NCBI GenBank assembly: GCA_964035545.1
Contig: OZ037771.1
Coordinates: forward strand, 434,001 to 498,000
Direction: 5' to 3'
DNA length: 64,000 nucleotides
Source of the DNA: Bugula neritina
Lineage: Eukaryota; Bryozoa; Gymnolaemata; Cheilostomatida; Bugulidae
Part shown: positions 34,658 to 47,700 of the stretch, piece by piece
Position numbering within the stretch: the first letter of the stretch is position 1
How the letters are laid out: each line of letters opens with the position of its first letter
Notes under the pieces: generated by a model
The model's database searches: none
What the model was told of the DNA's origin: nothing
The model's input: the letters and a program-made list of their open reading frames with translations, nothing else
Program-made: the position numbers and the translations under genes

Positions 34658-37600
34658 ATGATGTCTGAACAACCCGATGGGCCTCCAGCAAATAAGCGTC
34701 CCAAACTTGCGGGGATGCCTTCAAATGACAATGGTATGTTATTGTTTTATTTGTTCATAGTGAGCAAGTTTCTGTTTCATAGTCATGATGGTCAACTTTC
34801 ATTCTAGTGGAGGATTGTAAATGAATGAATGGATATATGTGTATTTTTACTGATTAACCCTCTTGTGTAGCTAAATAATTAAAACATACGTTGTTGACTA
34901 TTGTCATTATAACATTGCTGATTAGTTATACAACTGCTTGTATGCGGGTAAAATAACTATATGTGAGCAAAGTCATTCTTAATTTTTCCAAACGATTTTG
35001 AAAAATAATGTTTATTTCATTTCTGAAAAGTTTAAAGTAAAATTTCTGGTATATAGTTAAAGCTAGCTGTCTGCCTTCTCATAAATGTGTAGATCCTGGT
35101 AGTGCTGATTGTTTATAATCTAAGATGGTTTAATAATTCCCTCTGCATGATTTGTGTTCTGCTTTCTAGCATACAATCTGAGTGCTTTAGAAGATCTGCC
35201 CGACAGTTTGCTGGGGGGAGGTAACCCCATGCAACCCCAACAGCCCCCTCCTATTCATGAGACGCACCAAAACCTTACAGCCTTACTATCAAACAATGCT
35301 CCATCAAAAGAAGTCAGCCACCCCACCTCCATGAACAGTACAATGGGTAATTACACTGGGCCGGGTCCAGGTCATCCTGGTGGGCCGGGTCCGGGTCATC
35401 CTGGTGGGCCGGGCCTTCCTGGGGCACCCGGTGGTGCCAACCAGTACCACAGTAATATGATGACTAATGGTGGACCTGGTGCAGGCTATGCACCTTCCAG
35501 TTACAACAACACAGGCGTACCCTACTCTGGCTCTCCCAGTCTCATGTACAGCTCATCTGTGCCATCCTCCATCACCCACTCAGTCACCAACTCTATGCCC
35601 ATGTCGGCCATGCCCAACCAACAACCTATACAGCAGCAGCCATCTCATCCTGGCAGCATTGTACAGAGTCAGCAAGCACCTATGCAGTCACAGCCGGGTA
35701 TGCCGCTCGGTGCTATGATGAATGGTCCTTCGTCAGTTATGAATAACATGACCAATAGACCAATATCCAACAACATTCATCCCAGACTTCCAAACCCTCA
35801 GGTAGGCTAAGACTTGCCAGTATATTCTATAGTGTTTATTATATGATATGCTATAGTGTTGATTATATGATATTCTATAGTGTTTATTATATTCTATGTT
35901 GACAGGTGATGAGTAATGGACCGATGAGTCATCCAGGTAACGGACCAATGGGGATGCCACCTCAGGGTCAGCTGCCGCCACCTACGCAGATGCCCGGTGG
36001 TATGGGCCTGGGGCCCAGAGTCTCGGGTACCATGACTCAGAGTCAAGGCAACACTGTCACTCCCAATGCTATACACGCTAAGAGGAAACAGCTGCAGCAG
36101 CAACTTGTCTTGCTATTGCATGCTCACAAGTGTCAGAGGAGAGAGAAGACAGCCAATGGTGAAGTGGAACAGCCGTGCAGCCTACCTCATTGCAAGACCA
36201 TGAAAATGGTTCTCCAGCATATGACCGTTTGTGTTGACGGCAAAGACTGTAAAGGTAACCCACTTTTTGTTGCAGCCTCTGCCTCTAACCCCTCTCCCAC
36301 TGTATATATAAGTTATATGAAATACACACAACATCTCTGTTATGTTGCTGATATATGTTGCTGTAGTGACGCACTGTGTGAGCTCCAGACAGATTATTGG
36401 TCACTGGAGAAGCTGTACCAGAAACGACTGCCCCGTTTGTCTGCCTCTGAAGAATGCAACAGACCGTAAGAGTGGTGTGCAGGGTGGAAGTGAGTATTCT
36501 CTCTCTTTCTGTAACATACCTTACTTCACCTTTACCTGACTATATATATATATATATCTTAGAATATTGCATTCTAGTTGAATCTATTATTTTCCTTTGT
36601 TGTTTACAGATAGCGTACTGAACAGTCTAGTAAACAGTGTCAATGGTTTAGACATACCCAATGCGCCACCCAACATTAATATGCCCCCTGGTGGTGGGCA
36701 GATGCAATCTCACTCCATGCCAACCCCTGGCGCCATGCCCCCTCCCTCTCAGTGGGCCCCACAGCAACCCCAACCACCGCAGTCACAGATGACCAACAGC
36801 AACATGCCACAGCAACACACCGCTGCCGGTATGCTGTCTTCTCAAGCTAAACCCCCTTCGGTGATGCCCCCAGGTGCTAACAGACCCCCTCACCCCAACC
36901 AAATGGCATTGAACAGGCCAAGTAATCCGTCCTTCAATGGGCCGGAGATGAAGAAAGCTTACGATGCCCTCGGCCTGTCCTACCCTGGCCCTGGTAATGG
37001 AGCTCCGAATGCAGTGTTGAACTCCCACCAGTCCCCAGGTCAGTTCTCTACCTACTCGTCTGTATCTCTTGTCTATCTTATCTGTATCCTGGCTGTCTCG
37101 TCACCGAAGGCAGCGTGTTCACCTCTAACGTGAGGTTTTCTCATTCTTAGGTCAGAGAGGCCTTCAGTTCAACAGCGGAGGTCTGGTGGCTGCGTCCAAC
37201 TCAAAGGATCAGCCTGTCAAGGAATGGCACCAGAATGTGGCTCTGGACCTGCGTAACCACCTTGTATATAAACTGTAAGCATACCCCCCTCCTCTCTCTC
37301 TCTCCCCCCTCCTCTCTCTCTCTCTCCTTCCTACTTGTGCTGCTCGTTTCTCTTAAATTTCTCTTCCCAGCTTCTAGTTGATTTGATTTTCTGTTGATTG
37401 ATTCAGAGTTCAGGAGATATTCCCCTCTCCCCAGCGAGAGGTGTTGCGGGATCCGAGAATGGCAAATCTGATACACTATGCAAGGAAAGTAGAGCACGAG
37501 ATGTACAAGAACGCCAACAGCAGGGTATTATATGCATACACTACAAACTACAGTACACTATACACACTACAGTACACTATACACACTACAGTACACTATA

Positions 37601-38759
37601 CACACTACAGTACACTATACGCACTACAGTACACTATATACATTACAGTACACTATACACACTACAGTACACTACACACATTACAGTACACTACACGCAC
37701 TACAGTACACTATACGCACTACAGTACACTATAGACAGTACACTACACACTACACGCACTACAGTACACTATACACACTACAGTACACTATAGACAGTAC
37801 ACTACACACTACACGCACTACAGTACACTATACACACAACAGTACACTATATACACTACAGTACACTATACATACTACAGTACACTATGCACACTACAGT
37901 AAACTATACATACTACAGTACACTATACATACTACAGTACACTACACACTACAGTACGCTGTTTTAGGAAGAGTACTATCACATGTTGGCTGAAAAGATT
38001 TATAAGATACAGAAAGAGTTGGAAGAAAAGCGGAAGTCTCGACGTCAACAAACGCTCAATATGCAAGGACCTGTCGGTCAACCGTCTCTGCCCCAACAAC
38101 CTCAGCAAGGAGCACCTCATCAGCCCCTGTCTGCTGGTCTACACCAGTCACAGGTGCCAGGTGTACACAACTCCATGTCCAGTATGAATGGTATGCTTCA
38201 CTTACTCACATCTCACCACATTGCACTTCACATTCATCACCATTGTTAGTATATCCAGTGACCATCAGTATAACTGAAACGTCCTCTCCATGTAGGTCCA
38301 GTGTCTCAGCAGTCATCTGGTCCTGGCTCTGTGCCCAGCTACTCAGGTCCTCCCTCAGTTGGACCACACAGCATTGCCTCTGCTTCCATGATGAGTCCCC
38401 CCATGTCCGTGCCGCCTCCCCCAATCTCCAATTCGGGATCAACGGGGGTGTCCGTGTCTATGGCATTACAGGAGAGCAAGAATGAGTTCAACGAGGCCCT
38501 GCGCAAGCAGCAGCTTCAGCATAATGTGAAAAACGTGAGTTTTTTTCGGCCTATCTTACAATACATCCTTTCTATATTCTCCCATCGCCCTTCCTATATC
38601 TTCTCTAAATTCTCTCACTACAAACCTCTTTTCAACTTGCAGGATTTCAAGGCAGAGTTGAAGCAAGAAATCAAATCTGAACCCGGTGTGCCAATGGATG
38701 CTTTACCAGAGTCGACAGAGAATATCAAAGCTGAAGTTAAATCAGAAAAGCAGATCAAG
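34658..38759 (+). other. CREBBP: CBP exons 1-10: N-terminus, TAZ1, KIX
   Basis: Exons: 34658-34733, 35170-35801, 35906-36254, 36367-36489, 36610-37038, 37151-37274, 37407-37524, 37968-38190, 38296-38534, 38643-38759. Exon 2 is Pro/Gly/Met/Gln-rich with the box LTALL. TAZ1 is split over exons 3-4 ([17 protein letters not shown], then [11 protein letters not shown] and CPVCLPLKN). Its zinc-ligand Cys/His pattern is intact. Exon 4 has two phase-equivalent donors (36466 and 36490); the second, GTGAGT, is preferred. KIX spans exons 6-8 ([55 protein letters not shown]). Exon 10 carries KQEIKSEP- and EVKSEK-type motifs like the known sumoylated or acetylated linkers. Confidence 0.95.
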
Positions 38760-41700
38760 GTTTGTTGATCCCTTTCATTGCTGAGCATTGTTGTCCTCTC
38801 TTCTCCTCACCAGGGGCTCAGGTGGTGACCATCACTGTGTGTAATGCCTGTTTGTATTGCAGGAGGAGCCGCGCAGTGGCGTCAGTCCAAAGTCGGAGAT
38901 GAAAGACTCGAAGGAGGAGCCGAAGCCAGCCACGCCCTCTGGTCAGAAGACTCCCGCCCAGAGGAAGGTGTACACAGCGGAGGAGCTGAGACAGACCTTC
39001 ATCCCTGTTATTGAGAAGTTGCTCAAACAAGACGAGTCAATGCCTTTCCGGCAGCCGGTTGACGCTATTCAGCTGAGTATTCCTGTGAGTATCCACTCCG
39101 AGTAAATATAATATATGTTATACAGTTCATAGAGTAAATATAGTATACGGAGTATATTATAGAGTATATATTATAAAGTATATAGTATATATTATACAGT
39201 TCATAGAGTATATAGTATATATTGTAGAGTTTATATAGTAGAGTTTATATAGTATATAGTATATAGAGTTTATAGAGTATATAGAGTATATAGAGTACTA
39301 AGGATTGTACTCTCCCACTTAGGACTACTATGATATTATCAAACACCCGATGGACCTGGCCACCATAAAGGAGAAACTAGACACGGGGAAGTACACCGAC
39401 CCGTGGGAATATTGTGATGACGTGTGGCTGATGTTTGACAACGCCTGGTCGTACAATCGCAAGACCTCCAGAGTATACAAGTGGTGTTCCAAGGTGAGAA
39501 GGTGTTTCCCTGTGGCTTATGTTGTTACACATGTGTTGCTACACTGATGGTTTACTTGTTACACAAGTGTTAGTGCATGTGTAGGTTCACATCTGTGTAA
39601 CCTGCTGTGTGTGCTGTAGTTGGCGGAGGTGTTTGAGGGAGAGATTGACGTGGTTATGCAACGACTCGGCTACTGCTGTGGAAGGAAATACGTGTTTCAT
39701 CCCCAGACTCTGTGTTGTTATGGTAAACAGTTGTGCACAATCAACAGGGACCAAGTCTACTACAGCTATGAGAACCGGTAAGTCAGCTTCTCTCTCTCTG
39801 TACTGTGTGTCTATTGTATTGCAGATATGTGTACTGTGTGTATATTGTGTTGCAGATATGTGTACTGTGTGTATATTGTGTTGCAGATATGTGTACTGTG
39901 TGTCTATTGTGTTGCAGATATGTGTACTGTGTGTATATTGTGTTGCAGATATGTGTACTGTGTGTATATTGTGTTGCAGATATGTGTACTGTGTGTATAT
40001 TGTGTTGCAGATATGTGTACTGTGTGTATATTGTGTTGCAGATATGTGTACTGTGTGTATATTGTGTTGCAGATATGTGTACTGTGTGTATATTGTGTTG
40101 CAGATATGTGTACTGTGTGTATATTGTGTTGCAGATATGTGTACTGTGTGTATATTGTGTTGCAGATATGTGTACTGTGTGTATATTGTGTTGCAGATAT
40201 GTGTACTGTGTGTATATTGTGTTGCAGATATGTGTACTGTGTGTATATTGTGTTGCAGATATGTGTACTGTGTGTATATTGTGTTGCAGATATGTGTACT
40301 GTGTGTATATTGTGTTGCAGATATGTGTACTGTGTGTCTATTGTGTTGCAGATATGTGTACTGTGTGTATATTGTGTTGCAGATATGTGTACTGTGTGTA
40401 TATTGTGTTGCAGATATGTGTACTCTGTGTATATTGTGTTGCAGATATGTGTACTGTGTGTATATTGTGTTGCAGATATGTGTACTGTGTGTATATTGTG
40501 TTGCAGATATGTGTACTGTGAGAAATGCTTTGATGAAATACAGACAGACATTGTGAACTTATCCGACGACATTACAGGCAATCCTATTCAACTCCCCAAG
40601 ACTTCCTTTATCAAGTCCAAGGTATGCTATCACGTTGAATTTTTTATATCAAGGATAGATATTTCAATCAGTAGTTTAGTTATACTCTCACATCACTATA
40701 CTAGTAGTGCTTAGAGTATATGATAAACTCTCACATCACTATACTAGTAGTGCTGAGAGTATATGATAAACTCTCACATCACTATACTAGTAGTGCTGAG
40801 AGTATATGATAAACTACCACATCACTATACTAGTAGTGCTGGGGGTATATGATAAACTCTCACATCACTATACTAGTAGTGCTGGGAGTATATGATAAAC
40901 TACCACATCACTATACTAGTAGTGCTGGGGGTATATGATAAACTATCACATCACTATACTAGTAGTGCTGAGAGTATATAATAAGCTACCACATCACTAT
41001 ACTAGTAGTGCTGGGGGTATATGATAAACTACCACATCACTATACTAGTAGTGCTGGGAGTATATGATAAACTACCACATCACTATACTAGTAGTGCTTA
41101 GAGTATATGATATACTACCACATCACTATACTAGTAGTGCTTAGACTATATGATAAACTACCACATCACTATACTAGTAGTGCTGGGAGTATATGATAAA
41201 CTACCACATCACTATACTAGTAGTGCTTAGAGTATATGATATACTACCACATCACTATACTAGTAGTGCTTAGACTATATGATAAACTACCACATCACTA
41301 TACTAGTAGTGCTGGGAGTATATGATAAACTACCACATCACTATACTAGTAGTGCTGGGGGTATATGATAAACTACCACATCACTATACTAGTAGTGCTG
41401 GGAGTATATGATAAACTAATAAGTTGTGCTCCTTGCAGAACGATCATCTAGACCTGGAGAAGTTCTCCATATGTACAGACTGCGGGAGGAAGCTGCATAA
41501 CATCTGTGTGCAGCACATGGACGCCATCTGGCCTCAGGGCTTTACCTGTGAAAACTGTCTCAAAACCAAAGGTGCTAAAAGAAAGGAAAATAGATTCACA
41601 GCCAAACGTAAGTCTGAGTTTTAACCCCACCAGCACATCATAGTTATTGAGTATGTTGGTTTATATTTATATGTTAGTGTGCTACTGTAAACTCTAACAC

Positions 41701-44700
41701 TGGCACTCTCTGTTTACAGGTTTACCCAGCTGCAAGCTCAGTGTCTTCCTAGAGTCCAGGGTTAACAACTACTTGAAGAAGAACAGCATAGCAGCTGGTG
41801 AAGTCACTATCCGGGTGTTGGCTTCTGGAGACAAGGAAACAGAGGTTAAACCCGGTATGAAGGAGCGGTTCCCCAACCTGCCCAACTCCTATCCGTATCG
41901 CACTAAGGCTATGTTTGCATTTGAAGAGATCAATGGCCAGGAAGTGTGTTTCTTTGGCATGCATGTTCAGGAGTATGACGACAAGTGTGTACAGCCAAAC
42001 AGAGGCAGGGTGTACATATCATACCTGGACTCTGTGCACTTCTTCCAGCCCAGGGAATACCGTACAGCAGTCTACCACGAGATACTCATTGGCTATCTGG
42101 ACTACTGCAAGTCTATTGGATTCAACTGGGGCCACATATGGGCGTGTCCCCCGTCTGAAGGAGATGACTACATCTTCCATTGCCATCCTTCAGAGCAGAA
42201 GATCCCTAAACCAAAGAGATTGCAAGACTGGTACAAGAGAATGCTGGATAAGGTACCTTTCTAGCCATTCAGTTGCTGTTCATGTGTCAAATAGTACAGC
42301 CTTGGAACCTGTTACACCGCATTGCATTATGTACCTGTAACACTTCTGAGCTGTTGTTATTCTGTCTACCTGTAACCCTTGTAGGCTATACTGGAAGGTG
42401 TGATTATGGACTACAAGGATATCTACAAAGACGCTATGGAGAAGAGTCTCGGCTGTGCCACTGATGTGCCCTACTTTGAAGGTGACTTCTGGCCCAATGT
42501 GCTGGAAGAGAGCATCAAGGTAAGTGATATTTCCCACAGTACCGGGGAGTTTTCCACCTCTGTCTTTGCTGTCATGAATGAGAGTGATGAGAATACTGAC
42601 TGGTTTGTAGGAGTTGGAGCAGGAGGAGGAGGAGAAGAGAAAGAGAGAGGAAGAGGAAGCAGCTGCTGCTCAGGAGGATGAGGCGGAGCTTGTGGGCGAC
42701 GGCGAGGAGAACAGCGTAGACGCCAGCACAGCCGGCGGCAAGAAACACGGCAAGAAGGCCGGCCAGAAGAAGAAAGGAAACAAAAAAGCGAGTACGAGGA
42801 AAAGCAGCAAGAAATCTCATCAACAAAATGGTTCTGATCTCACATCTAAGGTGTGTTTGTGTTTGACTGTAGATTCTCTCTACTACATCTACTCTCTACT
42901 ACATCTACTCTCTCTACTTCATCTACTCTCTCTACTTCATCTACTCTCTCTCTCTCTACATCTACTCTCTCTACTACATCTACTCTCTCTACTACATCTA
43001 CTCTCTCTACTACATCTACTCTCTCTACTACATCTACTCTCTCTACTACATCTACTCTCTCTACTACATCTACTCTCTACTACATCTACTCTCTCTACTA
43101 CATCTACTCTCTCTACTACATCTACTCTCTACTACATCTACTCTCTACTACATCTACTCTCTCTACTACATCTACTCTCTACTACATCTACTCTCTACTA
43201 CATCTACTCTCTCTACTACATCTACTCTCTCTACTACATCTACTCTCTCTACATCTACTCTCTCTACTACATCTACTCTCTCTACATCTACTCTCTCTAC
43301 TACATCTACTCTCTCTACTACATCTACTCTCTCTACTACATCTACTCTCTCTACTACATCTACTCTCTCTACTACATCTACTCTCTCTACATCTACTCTC
43401 TACTACATCTATTCTCTCTACTACATCTACTCTCTCTCTACTACATCTACTCTCTCTACTACATCTACTCTCTACTACATCTACTCTCTACTACATCTAC
43501 TCTCTACTACATCTATTCTCTCTACTACATCTACTCTCTCTACTACATCTACTCTCTCTACATCTACTCTCTCTACTACATCTACTCTCTCTACATCTAC
43601 TCTCTCTACTACATCTACTCTCTCTACTACATCTACTCTCTCTACTACATCTACTCTCTCTACTACATCTACTCTCTCTACTACATCTACTCTCTCTACT
43701 ACATCTACTCTCTCTACTACATCTACTCTCTCTACATCTACTCTCTACTACATCTATTCTCTCTACTACATCTACTCTCTCTCTACTACATCTACTCTCT
43801 CTACTACATCTACTCTCTACTACATCTACTCTCTACTACATCTACTCTCTACTACATCTATTCTCTCTACTACATCTACTCTCTCTACTACATCTACTCT
43901 CTCTACATCTACTCTCTCTACTACATCTACTCTCTCTACATCTACTCTCTCTACTACATCTACTCTCTCTACTACATCTACTCTCTCTACTACATCTACT
44001 CTCTCTACTACATCTACTCTCTCTACTACATCTACTCTCTCTACTACATCTACTCTCTCTACTACATCTACTCTCTACTACATCTACTCTCTCTACTACA
44101 TCTACTCTCTCTACTACATCTACTCTCTCTACATCTACTCTCTACTACATCTACTCTCTGCTACATCTACTCTCTCTCTCTACTACATCTACTCTCTCTC
44201 TACATCTACTCTCTCTACTACATCTACTCTCTCTACTACATCTACTCTCTACTACATCTACTCTCTCTCTACTACATCTACTCTCTACATCTACTTTCTC
44301 AACTACATCTACTCTCTTTCTCTCCAGGTTCTATCATCTATGGAAAAGTACCGAGAGGTATTCTTTGTAATAAGACTACAGCAACACGCCCTTAGCAGGC
44401 AGGACACGGTTGTGGATCCTGATCCCCTCATAGCCTGTGATCTGATGGACGGCAGAGATGCTTTCCTCACTATGGCGAGGGAAAAGCACTGGGAGTTCTC
44501 TACCCTGCGTAGGACCAAGTACAGCACCATGGCTATGCTACACGAAATCCACAATTCTAGTAGAGACGCATTTGTGTACACGTGTAACGTGTGTAGAGGT
44601 CAGGTGGAGACCAGATATCACTGCTCAGTGTGCGAGGTGAGTGTCCCACAATGCAGTGTGCTCTCCCACAATGCAGTGTGCTGTCCCACAATACAGTGCA

Positions 44701-47700
44701 GTGTCCCACAATACAATGCAGTGTCCCATAATGCAGTGCACTGTGCCAAGTCACCACTAAGTGCATGTGAACCTGTTGCAGGACTTTGACCTGTGTGTGC
44801 CGTGCTACCAGAAGGAGAAGCACCAGCACCCGATGGAGAGACTAGGACTGGATCTGGATGGGGACAGCTCAGCTGACTCAGCCAACATGCAGTCTCCAGC
44901 TGAGTCTCGCAAACAGAACATACAGAGGTGTATCCAGCAGCTTGTACACGCCTGTCAGTGCAGAGATGCTAACTGCAGACTGACGAGCTGCATTAAGATG
45001 AAGAAGGTGGTGAATCACACCCTCAAGTGTGCGGTGAGTAGAGTATGTGACTCTGTATATCATGTGACTCTGTGTATCGTGTGACTCTGTATATCATGTG
45101 ACTCTGTGTATCATGTGACTCTGTGTATTATGTGACTGTGTGTCGTGTGACTCACTTGTTGCTGACTTTGCTCTGTAGAAGAAGACTCAGGGTGGATGTG
45201 CGTCTTGCAAACAACTGGTCACACTCTGCTGCCTTCACGCTAAGAGCTGCAACGAGAGCAAGTGTTCCGTTCCATTCTGTCTGAGTATCAAACGCAAACT
45301 CAAACAGCAGCAGAGCACCGCCAGAAAGAAACAAGCTAACTTGTTGCGTCGTCGTATGAAAGCAATGATAACCCCTAGTCAGAACTCTTCCAGTGCCACC
45401 CCTCCCTCAAATCACGTTGGTGCCGGGGCTAATAAACTGCAACATTCCAGTTCACAGTCTTCACTCAGTAAGTTTTATGCTAAACAACAACTAACACTCT
45501 TACTCTGTATTATACAGGAACCTGGTCCATATCAAACTAACACTCTTACTCTGTATTATACAGGAATCTGGTCCTTATCAAACTAACACTCTTACTCTGT
45601 ATTATACAGGAACCTGGTCCATATCAAACTAACACTCTTACTCTGTATTATACAGGAACCTGGTCCATATCAAACTAACACTCTTACTCTGTATTATATA
45701 GGCCAAGAACCTAGTCCATATCAAACTGGCAAAGCACTGCAGCCAGCAGCACCTCCAGCTGCCGTGTCAGCAGCTCAACACGCAATGAACGCTGCCATGC
45801 AGCAGACGCAGGGGCCTTCCACAGTTGGCATGGCTGGTAGTGGAAAGAACATTGGTCAGATGGCGGGGGGCTCCATGACTGCCACTCCTCCCCCTCACAT
45901 GTCCTCCGCCATGGGTATGAGTATGGGAATGGGTCAGCCAGGTCGACCTATGAATTCTGTCAACTCTAGTATGATGCAGCATCCTCCTGGCAGCAACTCT
46001 CAGGGCATGCAGAATATGATGTCTCAGTCAGCGCACCAACCAGGCTCCTCTCAGGTGCGTGTCTGTCTGTCTACGTCGTCATCTCAATACACTCCGTTCT
46101 TTTCTAAATACTTTTTTCAGTTTCATAACTTCAAACAGTTGCAAAACATTAAGAGTAAGCCATTTTCCTATTTTCTTGATTCGTGAAGTTGAAGTGTGCT
46201 GTTACAGATGAGCATGTACCGACACTCAATGGATGCTGACCCTATGATGCAACAGAGTTCTCATCCTCCTGGAATGATGCCGGCACAAGGTGCGTCACAT
46301 GATCAATGGGGGAATTCTGTGCAGCAGCCGCCTCCTCCCGGCTACAGCAACGTGCCAATGCAGGCCAGAGGACAGCCACACATGCACGGTGAGTCGAGTC
46401 TTTATACTTCCTCGTGCCTTTTCTCCTCTACCTTCTCACCTCTACCTTCTCTCCTCTACCTTCTCTCCTCTGCCTCCTCTCCTCTGCCTTCTCACCTCTA
46501 CCTTCTCTCCTCTACCTTCTCCTCTACCTTCTCTCCTCTACCTCCTCTCCTCTGCCTTCTCACCTCTACCTTCTCTCCTCTGCCTTCTCACCTCTACCTT
46601 CTCTCCTCTACCTTCTCTCCTCTACCTTCTCTCCTCTGCCTTCTCTCCTCTGCCTTCTCACCTCTACCTTCTCTCCTCTGCCTTCTCTCCTCTGCCTCCT
46701 CTACCTTCTCTCCTCTGCCTCCTCTACCTTCTCTCCTCTGCCTCCTCTACCTTCTCTCCTCTGCCTCCTCTACCTTCTCTCCTCTGCCTCCTCTACCTTC
46801 TCTCCTCTACCTTCTCTCCTCTACTTTCTCACCATGTCCTGACGGATGAACATTGTGTTTAGGTCAGCACCACCCCGGTATGCCCCCTGGAGGAATGAGT
46901 TCCATGCCACCAAATCAGCCAGCTATGGGAGGTGCTCCAGGAATGGGTGCCAGTGGAGGGATGACGGGCAACAACCAGAACCTGATGAAGATGCTGGAGT
47001 ACCACCTGAAGTCTCCGAGTAGCCCTCAGCAGATCCAGGGGCTGATGGAGCTGCTGAAAAGGAACCCGGCGCTCATGGACGCCTACATCAAGCGCAAGAG
47101 TCAGAACCCTCAGGGGGCTCACGGGGCCCAGGGTCCCCCATCACACCGCCAACCCCCCGGTCACATGCCCAGTCATATGCCTCCTCACCCGTCCGCCCAG
47201 CAGCAGCAGATGAGGTCCGACGTGTGGCATCACCGAGCAGCCAATCCTATGCAGTCTGGCATGTACCAGCAGCAGAGTGCCGGATACCAACAGCAGCTGG
47301 GGCCGCGGGGCGGTATGATGCCCCCCGGCATGTCTCAGTATGGTGTGGTGGGGACACAGTCTAGGTATCACACGCCTCCAGATAATGCCTCTCTACCTCA
47401 GGTGATGGGTCAGGTGCCTCGTCAGCCTCTCCCTAATATGAGAGGGGCAGCACCTCCAGTTGGCGGGGGAGTTTCCGGACAAGGTGGAATGTCAGGTATG
47501 CTGCACAATCAGCTGATGCAGCAAGTTGTAAGATCACCAAACACTTCTCACCCGCAGCACACTCGCTCTCCCCAACCATCTCAACCCCCGTCCCAGTCTC
47601 CCCGTCAGCAGGTTTCCGCCCCTTCCCCGGCTATGCTGTCCTCAGACGGCACTGTCATTGGTTCCATGATGCAGCAGGGACCCGGCACTCCAGGCGCCAA

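Larger units (their letters stand above)
38863..44636 (+). other. CREBBP: CBP exons 11-19: bromodomain, RING/PHD, HAT
   Basis: Exons: 38863-39084, 39323-39493, 39620-39777, 40507-40621, 41439-41607, 41720-42252, 42385-42519, 42611-42850, 44328-44636. The bromodomain runs from [18 protein letters not shown] through [16 protein letters not shown], with the acetyl-lysine-binding asparagine in [16 protein letters not shown] cysteines lie in exons 13-15. HAT catalytic features are kept: [28 protein letters not shown] (the conserved Trp) and [10 protein letters not shown] (the conserved Tyr). Exon 18 is the Lys/Glu-rich autoregulatory-loop region. Exon 19 continues HAT ([19 protein letters not shown]) into the first half of the ZZ finger. 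Confidence 0.96.

Noticed and set aside
39609-40581. Long open frames on both strands (up to 315 codons) across CBP intron 13
   Set aside because: They arise from a stop-free 31-bp unit read in a three-unit cycle; the gene model splices over it.
42614-44395. A 593-codon frame continuing from CBP exon 18
   Set aside because: Past 42850 it is the CTCTCTACTACATCTA array; a GTGTGT donor and the exon 19 acceptor keep phase and match the family.
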